From assembly GCA_964016885.1 (NCBI GenBank), contig OZ024743.1:192441155-192505154 (forward strand): DNA of 64,000 nucleotides. Direction: 5' to 3'. Position 1 is the stretch's first letter. Each line of letters opens with the position of its first letter. Shown here piece after piece: positions 25,602 through 35,919 of this stretch. The DNA is from Eledone cirrhosa (taxonomy: Eukaryota; Mollusca; Cephalopoda; Octopoda; Eledonidae). A program made the position numbers and the translations under genes. The notes beneath the pieces were generated by a model. That model had not been told where the DNA came from and did not search any database. It saw only the letters and a program-made list of their open reading frames with translations.

Positions 25602-25820
25602 TAATCCTTCTGTTACCACATTTCTTGTTATTTTAATTAATTTTGAAAAGTATCAAGAGATAACTTTCTTATCAAGTTTGGAACAAAACTTACCAAAAGT
25701 TCTGACATAAAATTATGATGGAAGGTTTTTCTGGGAGACATAAACACTTTAAAATAAGCAGTCTAGTATCATAAAACCACAGGTAGTATCAGACAGTTTG
25801 GTATCAAAAGGGGTAATTAT
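25602..25820 (-). mobile_element. TTAACCCTTT-ended MITE
   Basis: Starts 'ttaatccttctgttaccaca', core 'tctgacataaaattatgatg', end 'gtttggtatcaaaaggggta'. Confidence 0.6.
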
Positions 25821-26221
25821 TCAGTTTTTCAAACACACAGGGAGGGGTGTATGTTTGTCTCAGTGTCTCATTTAATAACATCACAACATTAATGACCCAC
25901 GTGCCAAGTATTTTTAATAACAGCCCTGCAGGTACCACTTAATTCTTTTTGACAACAAAATTCACCTTTACACCATCTAAAGAAGATATAATTAACTTCA
26001 TTATACTTAATGAACACATACAGTGGTGGGAGTTGGTGCACAGAATACAAAGACAGACAAAATATAATGAGGCACTTATGTCTGGCTGCCAATGGTTCAT
26101 TGCTTAATTAAAAAATCATTACTGTTATTGTTATCATCCTCATAGAATTAGTGCTTCTCCAGATTTGATTGCATTTTCAGCTGAATTTAGTCTCTCTAAC
26201 TCTCTCCCTCATTTATTTATT

Positions 26222-26225
<4 letters not shown>

Positions 26226-26257
<32 letters not shown>

Positions 26258-26340
26258 GTTAAAGTCTGTCTCAAGCCATCAGACTTATCTCTGGCTTCAA
26301 TTTTTGTTCAGCATTAAGCGACTGAGAGTATAAACGAAGT
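26226..26340 (-). repeat. (TA)n followed by type C SINE 3' fragment
   Basis: (TA)14 at 26226-26255, then 'aaagtctgtctcaagccatc' and 'gcgactgagagtataaacga', the 3' end of the type C SINE in reverse. Confidence 0.5.
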
Positions 26341-26344
26341 GATA

Positions 26345-26805
26345 TATATATATGAAATTTACTGCTAGAAAACACACCCGCTGAGGCTATAGAACGCAAG
26401 ACTTGTTGACAAAGTAAATCCTTTGTTCTGTCGTCAAAGGCCATTAACTTGCAGACCCCTGCAAGCGGAATTAGTCGATCTCGGATTTACAGAAACCTAG
26501 CATGGATGTTGTATGTTATATGTGATGTATATTGTATGCTATACGATATGCGTTATATGTTGCATTCGATCTCCGCACGATGGTCCAGGTCAGTCCAAAT
26601 CTTTCCCTGAGTTCAGTCTTTTTCGTTGCTATGGCAATGCGGCTGGACTGCCGGTCACTATATTTGATTTGCAAAGCTGTCTAAACGTATTGTTATAACT
26701 CTGGGGTATTATTCTCCATCGAGTGCTAAGCTGCATTCCGAATCTGCATTCGTTAGCTTAGCCGCAGCCTAAAGCTTCGTTAATGCTGTACTAAAATTTG
26801 TATAT
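26345..26805. repeat. possible diverged relative of the 615-bp tandem unit
   Basis: 'acttgttgacaaagtaaatc' near 26401 and 'ggatttacagaaacc' near 26483 occur in the same order and spacing (about 80 bases) as 'actcgttgataacgtaaact' and 'ggatttacagaaacc' in the 27831-28445 unit. Elsewhere similarity is weak. Confidence 0.35.
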
Positions 26806-26809
26806 ATAT

Positions 26810-26916
26810 ATTGTTATACTTTGGGAGGGTCATGTTGCCAATAAGAAACACACGCACCAGTTGCTTTCACTTCAATTTATTATATTGGCAACATGACCCT
26901 CCCAAAGTATAACAAT
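26810..26916. mobile_element. 107-bp foldback, 34-bp perfect inverted arms
   Basis: The arms 26810-26843 and 26883-26916 start 'attgttatactttgggaggg'. Nearly the same terminus bounds the elements at 53130-53451 and 58822-59035, so it is a transposon end. Confidence 0.65.
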
Positions 26917-26977
26917 ATCGGTTTCAACACACGATTTCAGATAAAGAATCTTGCTAAACAAATTCAGAAACGATATA

Positions 26978-27523
26978 TATATATAAGCTGTATAACAAAG
27001 TGCAGGGCAATAAAGATAGACGGTAGCCACGGAATAGGCAGACCTAGAAAAACATGGGATGAGCTGATAAACTCTGACCTCACACACTTACACCTCTCCA
27101 AGACAATGTCACTGGACCGAGACCTTTGGCGGTACTCAGTAACAGAGAAGACCCGCCTTGCCAGTAGGCATCTCTAACAAAATACACCCCGTCCCGCCAC
27201 CACCCCCACCCCATCCACACCACCCCGTTCTATGTAAAGTTATGTTGGTGCCGCGCCATCCAGGCCGAAACAAATGAGATCGTGTAGGTGTCACGACAAA
27301 AAAACACACAGTCCACGCTGTAATGTGGCCGTGTAGGCAACACGGTAAAAACCTCCCAGACCCACACTGTAAATGTGGTTGGTGTTAGGAAGGGCATCCA
27401 ACTGTAGAAAACCTGCCAGGCAGTCCTATGCGAGCAAGAAAATCACTCTTGCCTCAAGTGGGACTACCCCCGTCCAAACCCATGCAAGCGTGGAACACGG
27501 ACGTTAAACGTTGATGATGATGA

Positions 27524-27532
<9 letters not shown>
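26978..27532 (+). mobile_element. RTE-like LINE 3' end with UTR
   Basis: Reads SCITKCRAIKIDGSHGIGRP, RKTWDELINSDLTHLHLSKT and DRDLWRYSVTEKTRLASRHL to a stop. It is followed by a 3' UTR with 'gtgtaggtgtcacgacaaaa' units, 'gttaggaagggcatccaact', 'catgcaagcgtggaacacgg' and a (GAT)n end. Only the last ~65 codons remain. Confidence 0.8.
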
Positions 27533-27572
<40 letters not shown>

Positions 27573-27713
27573 GTAATAATAGTAATAATAGTAATAATAA
27601 TAAATTTGAAGACTAAAATCCAAAGAGGGCTCGATAAGGATAAATATATATCAAATATATAAGGAATATATATCAAATGTATAAGAACCGTAGAGCAAAA
27701 ATCTGTTATTTTA

Positions 27714-27773
<60 letters not shown>

Positions 27774-27830
27774 ATTTATATAATCTGTTATTTTAATAAA
27801 TATATATATATATATATATATTTTTTTTTT
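27525..27830. repeat. (TA)n microsatellites
   Basis: TA runs at 27528-27562, 27717-27782 and 27800-27820 with interspersed AATA repeats. An 'atctgttattttaataaata' block is duplicated at about 27701 and 27783. Confidence 0.8.
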
Positions 27831-28970
27831 AACATGTCTATTGAGCACTCTAATTCGATATGTGTATTTCCACATTCACTCGAATTGTTTTCGCGGATAT
27901 AGGGGTCATCTCCCTTGTCTAATGCCATGTGCGTTTTTCACCGCTAGTTGACTCCTCTGCCGCCAGGAAAAAACTCGTTGATAACGTAAACTCCATTCCA
28001 CTTACTCTAGTAGGCTTTTATATTTATATGTGAGCTGATAGAGTACAGTCTAAGGATTTACAGAAACCCATGAAGCTAGATTTAACACCTTTCTAGTGGG
28101 TCCGGGTATGATTTTACATTCATTTAAATTATTGACGTATTGTTTTATTGATATTTTTTATCTGTTTGGCCCGAATCTTCCTTTATCGATTTTAAATCGT
28201 ATGGTTGATTGTAGACTTGTTCTATATGTGACGGTATTTTAACGATAGTTATAGCTCTGATTCATCTGAATTATTGAGCCCTCTGCCGCTCATATCGAAT
28301 TTCGTTTATCGTGAACTCGTGCGCCGATTTTTCGATACTCGATCTTTCTAATATATTTAGCTCTGGACATAGCTATCCACCAGTTAATTTTATTGCTCAT
28401 TTTTTGTCGTTTCTATTGAGTGATGAATAGCTTTTGTTTTATTTTAACATGTCTATTGAGCACTCTAATTCGATATGTGTATTTCCACATTCACTCGAAT
28501 TGTTTTCGCGGATATAGGGGTCATCTCCCTTGTCTAATGCCATGTGCGTTTTTCACCGCTAGTTGACTCCTCTGCCGCCAGGAAAAAACTCGTTGATAAC
28601 GTAAACTCCATTCCACTTACTCTAGTAGGCTTTTATATTTATATGTGAGCTGATAGAGTACAGTCTAAGGATTTACAGAAACCCATGAAGCTAGATTTAA
28701 CACCTTTCTAGTGGGTCCGGGTATGATTTTACATTCATTTAAATTATTGACGTATTGTTTTATTGATATTTTTTATCTGTTTGGCCCGAATCTTCCTTTA
28801 TCGATTTTAAATCGTATGGTTGATTGTAGACTTGTTCTATATGTGACGGTATTTTAACGATAGTTATAGCTCTGATTCATCTGAATTATTGAGCCCTCTG
28901 CCGCTCATATCGAATTTCGTTTATCGTGAACTCGTGCGCCGATTTTTCGATACTCGATCTTTCTAATATA
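27831..28970. repeat. 615-bp tandem duplication, second copy truncated
   Basis: Positions 27831-28355 and 28446-28970 read identically with a constant offset of 615 and no gap. The unit's last 90 bases (28356-28445) occur once. The second copy runs out in (TA)n. No coding frame is evident. The unit could be a satellite monomer or a transposon terminal repeat. Confidence 0.85.
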
Positions 28971-28989
28971 TATATATATATATAAATAA

Positions 28990-30545
28990 CCTTTTTTCCT
29001 TTCAGGTACAAAGAACCTCTCAACCCAAGGAAATAACAGCTACTGTCAAGGTACAAATCTCAAGACTGCCACCCTCAATGTTGGCACCCTGAAAAGTAAA
29101 TCAGGTAAAATTGTGGAACTGTTAGAGAGAAGAGAAGTAGATGTATGATGTGTACAAGAAGTGAGAGGGAGAGGTACCTCAGTGAGACTAATCACAGACA
29201 AACAACAGAGATATAAACTTTACTGGATAGGTAATGACGATGGAGTAGGAGGTATAAGCATCTTACTAGCTGAGAAATGGGTAGATAAAGTGATAGAGGT
29301 ATTAGAGTAAGTGACAGAATCACCAAGCTTAGAATAGCTGTAAGAAATAGACTGGTGACAATTACATCTACCTATGCTCCACAGGCAGGACTAAGTAAAG
29401 ACCAAAAGGACAGGTTCTATGAGAAACTTCACAGACAACTTCAGGGACTGATGAAAGAGACCTCATCTTCCTGGCAGGCGACTTAAACAGACATGTGGGA
29501 CAGTACCAAGACGAATTCTGTGGAGTTCACAGCAGCTATGGCTATGGCTTAAGAAATGAAGAGGGTTGGAGACTCCTGGAATTCTATGGCACGAATGAAC
29601 TAACCATTTGCAACAAAAATTTCAAGAAATCAGCCAGCCACCTGATCTCATATGAATCAGGTGAACACACAAGCCAAATTGATTACTTACTCATAAGAGG
29701 AGATTAACAGATTGTAATAAATACTAAGCCCTTCCCTGGGGAAGAATACACTGCCCAACACAAGTTAGTTATTAGCGCCATCAAAATAAACACAGAGCAG
29801 AACAAGATATGCAGGAAAATATGGAGACGGAGGGTTTGGAGGCTAAAGGACCTTTCAGTTGAATATAAGTTTAGAAAGGCACTACAGGATGCAGTAAATG
29901 AGAGGGGTGAGAGCTGGGTATATATTACATAGAAGACAACTAAAAATTCCTATGTGACAACCTTTTGCAATCTACTGATGAGACTTTTGGCTGGAGTAAA
30001 GCACTAGCCAGACAGGGTGACTAAATGGTGGAACAGCACAGTGGATAGACCTATTAGAGCCAAGAGACAGGCATAGAAAGACTGGAAAAATGGTGGTAGC
30101 AGAGACCAGTATTCCCACTGTTGACAGCAAAAGACTTCTCCCCACATACAAAAGGCTGGCTGTATAACACCTGTGTGCAAAGTGTGATGCTGCATGGTAT
30201 GAAACATGGACAGTGACTGCAGAAGACATGTGTAGACTGGAGAGAAATGAAGCAGCCATGCAATGTAAATGTGAGAGAAAAGCAGAGTTTGGATGAACTG
30301 AAGAAGTTGGGTTTAAGAGGAATCAGGGGTGGTGTGCAAGAGAGAAGACTGCATTGGTACAGACATGTGATGCACATGGAGAAAGACCTGAGCAGAGGTA
30401 GTGAGAGCTGACCTTAAATCACTGAGACTCACAAAGAAGATGTCAAAGAAACACAGTGAGTAAAGAGATGCTGTGCTGAAAAAAACCCATCCAACTCTTG
30501 CAAACATGGAAAAACAGCTGTAAGATGATCTTGGTAGTGTACAGA
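28990..30545 (+). mobile_element. RTE-like LINE with AP endonuclease domain, internally deleted
   Basis: In several frames: LKTATLNVGTLKSKSGKIVE, then ELLERREVDV, stop, CVQEVRGRGTSVRLI, YKLYWIGNDDGVGGISILLA, YAPQAGLSKDQ, a GDLNRH-like catalytic block, YGYGLRNEEGWRLLEFYGTN, then HLISYESGEHTSQIDYLLIR. This is an AP-type endonuclease of the kind often annotated in animals as 'craniofacial development protein 2-like'. The central RT (YADD region) is missing. After 29940 the linker (KWWNSTVDRPIRAKR) and then the C-terminal RLYDAC..RLERNEAAM block follow directly. Many stops and frameshifts. Confidence 0.8.
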
Positions 30546-30727
30546 GGAGGAAGAAATCTCAATATTGATAATAGAGTATATGTAATTTTATTCATTCAGT
30601 TTCTTACATCATAGTTATAGTAAGTTCACTAAGCTTCTTCAGAGAAGAGCTGTAGTTTTATCCAGGTTTCTCAGCTATTTAGTTTTATACTATCCACACA
30701 AAATATATACATGCACACATAAGTTAC

Positions 30728-30770
30728 TGTTTTTTTTTTTTTTTTTTTTTGTAATTATTATTATTATTAT
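30728..30770. repeat. poly-T then (ATT)n
   Basis: T20 followed by attattattattat. Confidence 0.7.
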
Positions 30771-30951
30771 CATGTGTGAAATAATAGTGATGCAGAGATA
30801 ATAGTGATGATGATAGATCCTCTGTTGGTTTTGATGGGAAGTACTCAATTTTCCAATCAACTAGACATCTAACATATAAATGAATGTACACTTGTACATT
30901 CATAGATACATGTAGTCTCATCATAACTTTTCAACTGAATCAGCATAATAT

Positions 30952-31140
30952 AATTGTTTCTACTTTAGGCACAAGGCCAGCAATTACCCAGTGCATTACT
31001 GGTACTTTATTTTATCGACCCCGTAAGGATGAAAGGCAAAGTCAACCTCGGCGAGATTTGAACTCAGATCATAAAGGGACGTAACTATGCTGGAAAGCAT
31101 GGCGTCCGACCCTCTACCGATACTGCCAATCCACCGCCCT
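30952..31140 (-). repeat. type A SINE, nearly full length
   Basis: 'aattgtttctactttaggca', 'tatcgaccccgtaaggatga', 'gagatttgaactcagatcat', end 'taccgatactgccaatccac'. Confidence 0.8.
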
Positions 31141-31504
31141 TAGCATAATATAATATGTGACAATATGATACAGGTACAAACCATCCAACAGGCTTCTACA
31201 CTGTTGATGTCTATCCAATTTTCTCACAAGGCTTCGGTTGATTAGAGATTATGGCAAAGAAATTTGTTCAAGGAGTCGCATGGTGGTATTGAACCTGGAA
31301 CCTCATGACTGCAAAATGAACTTTTTAACTACTCAGTCATGCAGAGAAAATAATACATATTTGATATACAGAGATGTGCAATAATGTAAGACCAATCCCA
31401 ACTTATAATAACTGAAAAACCAATCCCAGTTTATAATAATAACAGACATGGGAAAAAAAAAAAAAGTGACTGCTCCACAAATCTTTTCATACAAATTCTT
31501 GACC

Positions 31505-31711
31505 TCATCATCATCATCGTTTAACGTCTATTTTCTATGCTAGCATGGGTTAGATTGGTTTGTCCCATTTAGAGGTAAGTTGGATCGGGTGTCTGTGTCT
31601 CACTCATATAGGGCAGTTTCTGGCTGGTTTTCTATGGGGTCGATAAAATAAAGTACCAGTAATGCACTGGGTATTTGCTGGCCTTGTGCCAAAAGTAGAA
31701 ACAATTATTAG
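31505..31711. repeat. chimera: SINE/LINE tail joined to type A SINE 3' end
   Basis: 31505-31634 is the reverse (catcatcatcg...) tail. At 31636 it switches abruptly to 'ggggtcgataaaataaagta', the 3' end of the plus-oriented type A SINE ending near 31711. Confidence 0.6.
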
Positions 31712-31794
31712 GGTGGAAGAAAATTTAAGGAAAGATTTTAAGAAAAAAATATATTAAAGCTACTAACAATATTTATATTTGTTGATTATTCAAA

Positions 31795-31965
31795 GTTGAC
31801 GTTAGAAAGGGCATCCAGCTGTAGAAACCAAGCAAGAATCAGTCCTGTATGAGCAAGACATGGTCACCTGACCTAGCATAGCCCACAACAGGACAACCCG
31901 TCTAACCAATGCTAATGTGGAAAATGGACGCAAGATGAAGGGTGATGATGATGTATGTATATACA
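31795..31965 (+). repeat. (ATG)n SINE/LINE tail
   Basis: 'gttagaaagggcatccagct', 'gcaagacatggtcacctgac', 'gctaatgtggaaaatggacg', end agatgaagggtgatgatgat. Confidence 0.65.
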
Positions 31966-31984
31966 CACAAATATACACACACAC

Positions 31985-32050
<66 letters not shown>
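31985..32050. repeat. (TA)n microsatellite
   Basis: Uninterrupted TA run directly before the 32110-32412 foldback. Reading frames through it give meaningless Tyr-Ile repeats. Confidence 0.8.
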
Positions 32051-32054
<4 letters not shown>

Positions 32055-32109
32055 GTGAGGTTTTTTTTACAAAATGAAAAATAACCGAGGTGTCCTACAC
32101 GAGTGAAAG

Positions 32110-32406
32110 TATAAAGAAAAAGAGATGAAATCGAAAATGCAACTGGAGTCTTATTTTTTTTTAAAATATATATATTTATTTGGTTCCTTTACCGGTTTCG
32201 CAGTTCTTCTGCTTTTCAAAAGGTGAGTTGAGATGGAGGGTCTGTGGTTTTTCTCACATCTGATGTGAGAAAAACCACAGACCCTCCATCTCAACTCACC
32301 TTTTGAAAAGCAGAAGAACTGCGAAACCGGTAAAGGAACCAAATAAATATATATATTTTTTTAAAAAAATAAGACTCCAGTTGCATTTTCGATTTCATCT
32401 CTTTTT

Positions 32407-32412
<6 letters not shown>
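32110..32412. mobile_element. near-perfect 300-bp foldback (palindromic element)
   Basis: Centre at 32261 within ctcacatcTgatgtgag. Arms of about 150 bases match almost base for base, from 'tataaagaaaaagagatgaa' outward to the mirrored 'catctctttttctttata'. Differences are a few bases in the A/T runs. Flanked by (TA)n on both sides. Confidence 0.85.
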
Positions 32413-32475
<63 letters not shown>

Positions 32476-32509
32476 TATATATATGTGTGCATGTATGTAT
32501 ATATATATA

Positions 32510-33018
32510 TATATACATACTACTGTACGTCTGTATACATATATGTATGTACGTGTACATACTTATATTTAAGTAACAGCCGTACTAAGAGTGGGAAATT
32601 AAATTTCATTTCATTTTTTCCGTTTATCGTTTTCGGTGCACCCGGCCGATTAACCCACTCGATATGCAAATTGGGCTACTCAGCCGTTAATATGCATAAG
32701 GTAAGTATATACGTTCAACAATCTGGCAGGAAGGTATACGTTGCTGACGATAGCTAATAAGCTTGAAACTAGTACAGCGTTCCTTTGTCAGTGTTGAACA
32801 AACGAGCAACGATGGTTGCTAGACACTACGGCTTAATACGGGATGTTTGTTTACAAACACACCGAGCATTATAATAAATGTTCGGTGAATCCAAACGTTA
32901 TATATACATACTACTGTACGTCTGTATACATATATGTATGTACGTGTACATACTTATATTTAAGTAACAGCCGTTCTAAGAGTGGGAAATGAAATTTCGT
33001 TTCATTTTTTCCGTTTAT
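32510..33018. repeat. 391-bp tandem unit, 1.3 copies
   Basis: 'tactgtacgtctgtatacat' through 'cattttttccgtttat' at 32521-32627 recurs at 32912-33017 with only a few substitutions. The intervening sequence has a small hairpin (caccgagcatt/aatgttcggtg, 32859-32886). Confidence 0.7.
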
Positions 33019-33107
33019 ATATATATATATGTGTGTGTGTATATTTGTGTGTATATACATACATCATAGAAATATATATATATATATGTGTGTGTATATA
33101 CACATAC

Positions 33108-33205
33108 AGGACTGATTCTGGCTTGATTTCTACAGCTGGATGCCCTTCCTAATGCCAACCTCATTGACAGTGAGTACTGAATGCTTTTTGTCGTGACGCC
33201 TATAT
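33108..33205 (-). repeat. SINE/LINE tail fragment
   Basis: 'actgattctggcttgatttc', 'gctggatgcccttcctaatg', 'ctttttgtcgtgacgcctat'. Confidence 0.55.
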
Positions 33206-33210
33206 ATATA

Positions 33211-33428
33211 TTAGATATTAGTTCAACAATGATAATAATAACAAAGGCAAGTTATTGATTTCCAAAGAAGACAGTATGATCGAACTCATATACTATGTCT
33301 GATAGTATACAGTTCTCTAACAGTCAATATATCAATATGATCAACCCTCCGAAACGATCGTAAAACAATAAATGAAATATGTAAAATAACTTGCCTGTTA
33401 TTATTATCATTGTCAAACAAATATCTAA
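33211..33428. mobile_element. 218-bp MITE with ~45-bp TIRs
   Basis: Left 'ttagatattagttcaacaat' + gataataataacaaaggcaag. The right end, reversed, reads 'ttagatatttgtttgacaat' + gataataataacaggcaag. Flanks are TATATA. One end of the same family recurs at 34580-34651. Confidence 0.75.
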
Positions 33429-33564
33429 TATATCAGACTCTGTATATGAAGGATTGACTCAGTGAAACACGGAACCAAACTCTGGATCTCACTGAAAAAC
33501 TTGCTAATGGATTACATTGAGTTCTAACTACGGTATTAGACCCTACCACAAAAGGTAGACCACA

Positions 33565-33917
33565 TTCATCATCATCATCATCATCATTTCATTTTACGTC
33601 CGTTTTTCCCTGCTTGCAAGGGTGGGACAGGAACTGATTCTGGCTTGATTTCTACAGCTGGATGCCCTTCCTAACACCAACCTCATTTACAGAGAGTGCT
33701 GGGTGCTTTTTTGCCGTGGCACCTCCACGATCACTTTGCAGTGGAATGATATGGACCCCAGTCCCTATCATCTCATTTCTACAACTGAGTAAACTGGAGC
33801 AATGTGAAATAAAGTGTCTTGCTCAAGGAAACAACACATCACCCGGTCAGAGAATTGAACTCACAACCTTTCGATTGCAAGGCCAATGCTCTAACCACTA
33901 AGCCATGTGCCTCCATT
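33565..33917 (-). repeat. composite SINE: tRNA-like head plus RTE-like tail
   Basis: Minus strand, 5' to 3': head 'tggcttagtggttagagcat', B-box-like 'aaaggttgtgagttcaattc', 'ttgctccagtttactcagtt', then tail units with 'gccacggcaaaaaagcaccc', 'gttaggaagggcatccagct', 'cttgcaagcagggaaaaacg' and (ATG)n. About 350 bases. Twin at 39275-39608. Confidence 0.75.
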
Positions 33918-34079
33918 ATATATATACATATGAGTTTTTTACTCTATGACACAAATGTTAGTATTAGTAGGTTAGTTAAAATAACTGTAAAAATAATATT
34001 TACCTAAGTAATTAATACAAAATCAAATTAATTAAACCAGCATAATTGTCAGTGATAGTGTTTCAATTCATATATGTAT

Positions 34080-34190
34080 TATATATATAAACCCGGATGT
34101 GTGTATCTGTCTATAACTCTCTTTACATTTTGTAGTCAAAATTGATGTGAATATAATTAAATTTCTCTCTTCATGGGAACATGTGTATAT
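34080..34190 (+). mobile_element. possible Helitron 5' end fragment
   Basis: 'ttatatatataaacccggat' followed by gtgtgtatctgtctataa resembles the left end of the Helitron at 47186. Confidence 0.35.
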
Positions 34191-34355
34191 ATATATTGCG
34201 AGCAAGACAATCACTCTTGCCTCAAGTGGGACTACCCCCGTCCAAACCCATGCAAGCGTGGAACACGGACGTTAAACGTTGTTGATGATGATGATGATGA
34301 TATATGGAACCCTTGCAAGCAGGGAAAAGCGGACGTAAAATGATGATGATGTATG
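34190..34355 (+). repeat. RTE-like LINE 3' tails, two short copies
   Basis: 'gcgagcaagacaatcactct' through 'catgcaagcgtggaacacgg' and (GAT)n (to about 34300), then a second tail 'gcaagcagggaaaagcggac' with tgatgatgat. Confidence 0.6.
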
Positions 34356-34359
34356 TATG

Positions 34360-34655
34360 TAAAAGGTAAACAGAAATAACACAATTGGTACAGTATATGG
34401 AAGGAATATATTAGGTTAACGCTTGAAATAGCAGGAAGAGGGTCTTAACGTTTCGGATGCTAGTCCTTCATCAGAAGAAAGGATGAGAAATAAGATAGAT
34501 TGAAGGGACGGGCAGGGTGGAATTGGAAAAAATATTTTTATAGAATAATAACAGGTCCATTCATGTTGCCATCTCAACAATCATAAAACAATGAAATGAA
34601 TATTTAAAATAACTTGCCTTCGTTATTATTATTATTGTTAAACTAATATCTTTAT
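34360..34655 (+). repeat. 'aacgtttcggatgctag' repeat family plus MITE end
   Basis: 34363-34490 ('gtaaacagaaataacacaat' ... 'aacgtttcggatgctagtcc' 'ttcatcagaag') matches 44270-44385; 41275-41335 matches its 5' half. 34580-34651 is an end of the 33211-33428 MITE. Confidence 0.55.
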
Positions 34656-34884
34656 ATATATATATGATTAAGAAATATATGTTAGTATTTTAAGAGAAAT
34701 TAATATATTTATCACAAGAAATTTTATCTTCAAGCAACAAATTCAATTTGATATGTCAAGGCATAAATTGCTCAATCATTGCCTTTCAAACAGAAGAATG
34801 GAGATTGCTACTCACTTCCCTTCTTCAATACAATACAGTGGCAGTCTTCATTCACCTATTTATTATTTACCATATTAGCCACCC

Positions 34885-35146
34885 CATTAACCATATCATT
34901 AACATATATCTAAAAAAAAAAAATGACACTACCTATAATTTTCAAATACTTTTGAAAATAAACAAGAATTTGGAGAGATTTGGTTGATATAACTAACTTT
35001 CTCATTACTAAATATAATTTATCAAAAGATTCTTACATGAAATTATGATGGAAGGTTTTAATTTAAATATAAACACTTCAAAACAGACAGTATTATACTA
35101 TAGAACCATGGGTGGTCTCACGCAGAGTTACTATCAAAAAAGTTAA
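34885..35146 (-). mobile_element. TTAACCCTTT-ended MITE
   Basis: 'ttgaaaataaacaagaattt', 'cttacatgaaattatgatgg', 'gtttaaatttaaatataaac'-type core and end 'ctatcaaaaaagttaa'. Confidence 0.55.
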
Positions 35147-35514
35147 AAGCAGGAAAAAAAAACATCACTTTTACATTCATTTTTCCATGCTTGCATAAGT
35201 TGGACAGAGACTCTTAGACAAATTTTCTTCAAAAAAGTTTATCAAAGAGATTTTATATCATAAAACCAAGTTGTTGTTTTAAACTGTTTGAGAAGGATTA
35301 ATCTAGAACAAGCAAGATCGTAGAAATAGAAAAATGTCTGGCAAGAATCTTAAAAGCTACTGTCACATATTTCTGCATGCAAATTTATTGGCTCTCAGTT
35401 TCTTTAATGACCCTTAGGGGAAATAATATAGACAGCAATTGACTAATATATATTTGTTTTAATGTACCAAAATAAAAAGAAATATTTATTTTCTTCACTT
35501 TGTAATATATTTAA

Positions 35515-35912
35515 CCCTTTAACGTTTATATTACTCTATATTTATTATTATATTTTCACCAGAAAAGCTTTATCTATTGGCAGTATCGGTAGAGGGTCGG
35601 ACGTCATGCTTTGACACATAGAGTTACGGCCTTTGCCATTCTGAGTTCAAATCCCGCCGAGGTTAACTTTGCCTTTCATCCTTACGGGGTCGATAAAATA
35701 AAGTACCAGTAATACACTGGGTATTTGCTGACCTTGTGCCAAAAGTAGAAACAATTATTATCTCACATAATATTGAATCTATGAGATATTGATGTTATTT
35801 ATATTGAGAACAATACCTTAACATTGGTGTGAGTGACCGATTATGGCCGGTTTGAACAGAAAGAGGTGAGATAATTCTGGCCGGATAATGTCAGTTTAAA
35901 TGCTAATGGGTT
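35515..35912 (+). mobile_element. TTAACCCTTTAGCAT-ended MITE split by a type A SINE
   Basis: 35515-35575 and 35760-35912 align to the uninterrupted copy at 17240-17473: 'aaccctttaacgtttatatt' on the left, 'tctcacataatattgaatct' and 'aatgctaatgggttaa' on the right. Confidence 0.7.
35577..35759 (+). repeat. full-length type A SINE
   Basis: 'attggcagtatcggtagagg' head, B-box-like 'tgagttcaaatcccgccgag', 'catccttacggggtcgataa', end 'aagtagaaacaattatt'. Confidence 0.85.
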
Positions 35913-35919
35913 AATTTAA

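Noticed and set aside
27525..27830. AT-rich origin or centromere-like sequence
   Set aside because: Simple (TA)n tracts of this length occur throughout the window; nothing else supports a special function.
28041..28085. Hammerhead ribozyme core in the 615-bp unit ('ctgatagag ... acagaaac')
   Set aside because: The invariant CUGAUGA and GAAA elements are not correctly formed or spaced and I could not draw the three stems.
32291..32757. Open frames rich in Tyr-Ile repeats (also at 53825-54058, 39600-39645, 62030-62218)
   Set aside because: They are translations of (TA)n and (CATA)n microsatellites, with no conserved residues.
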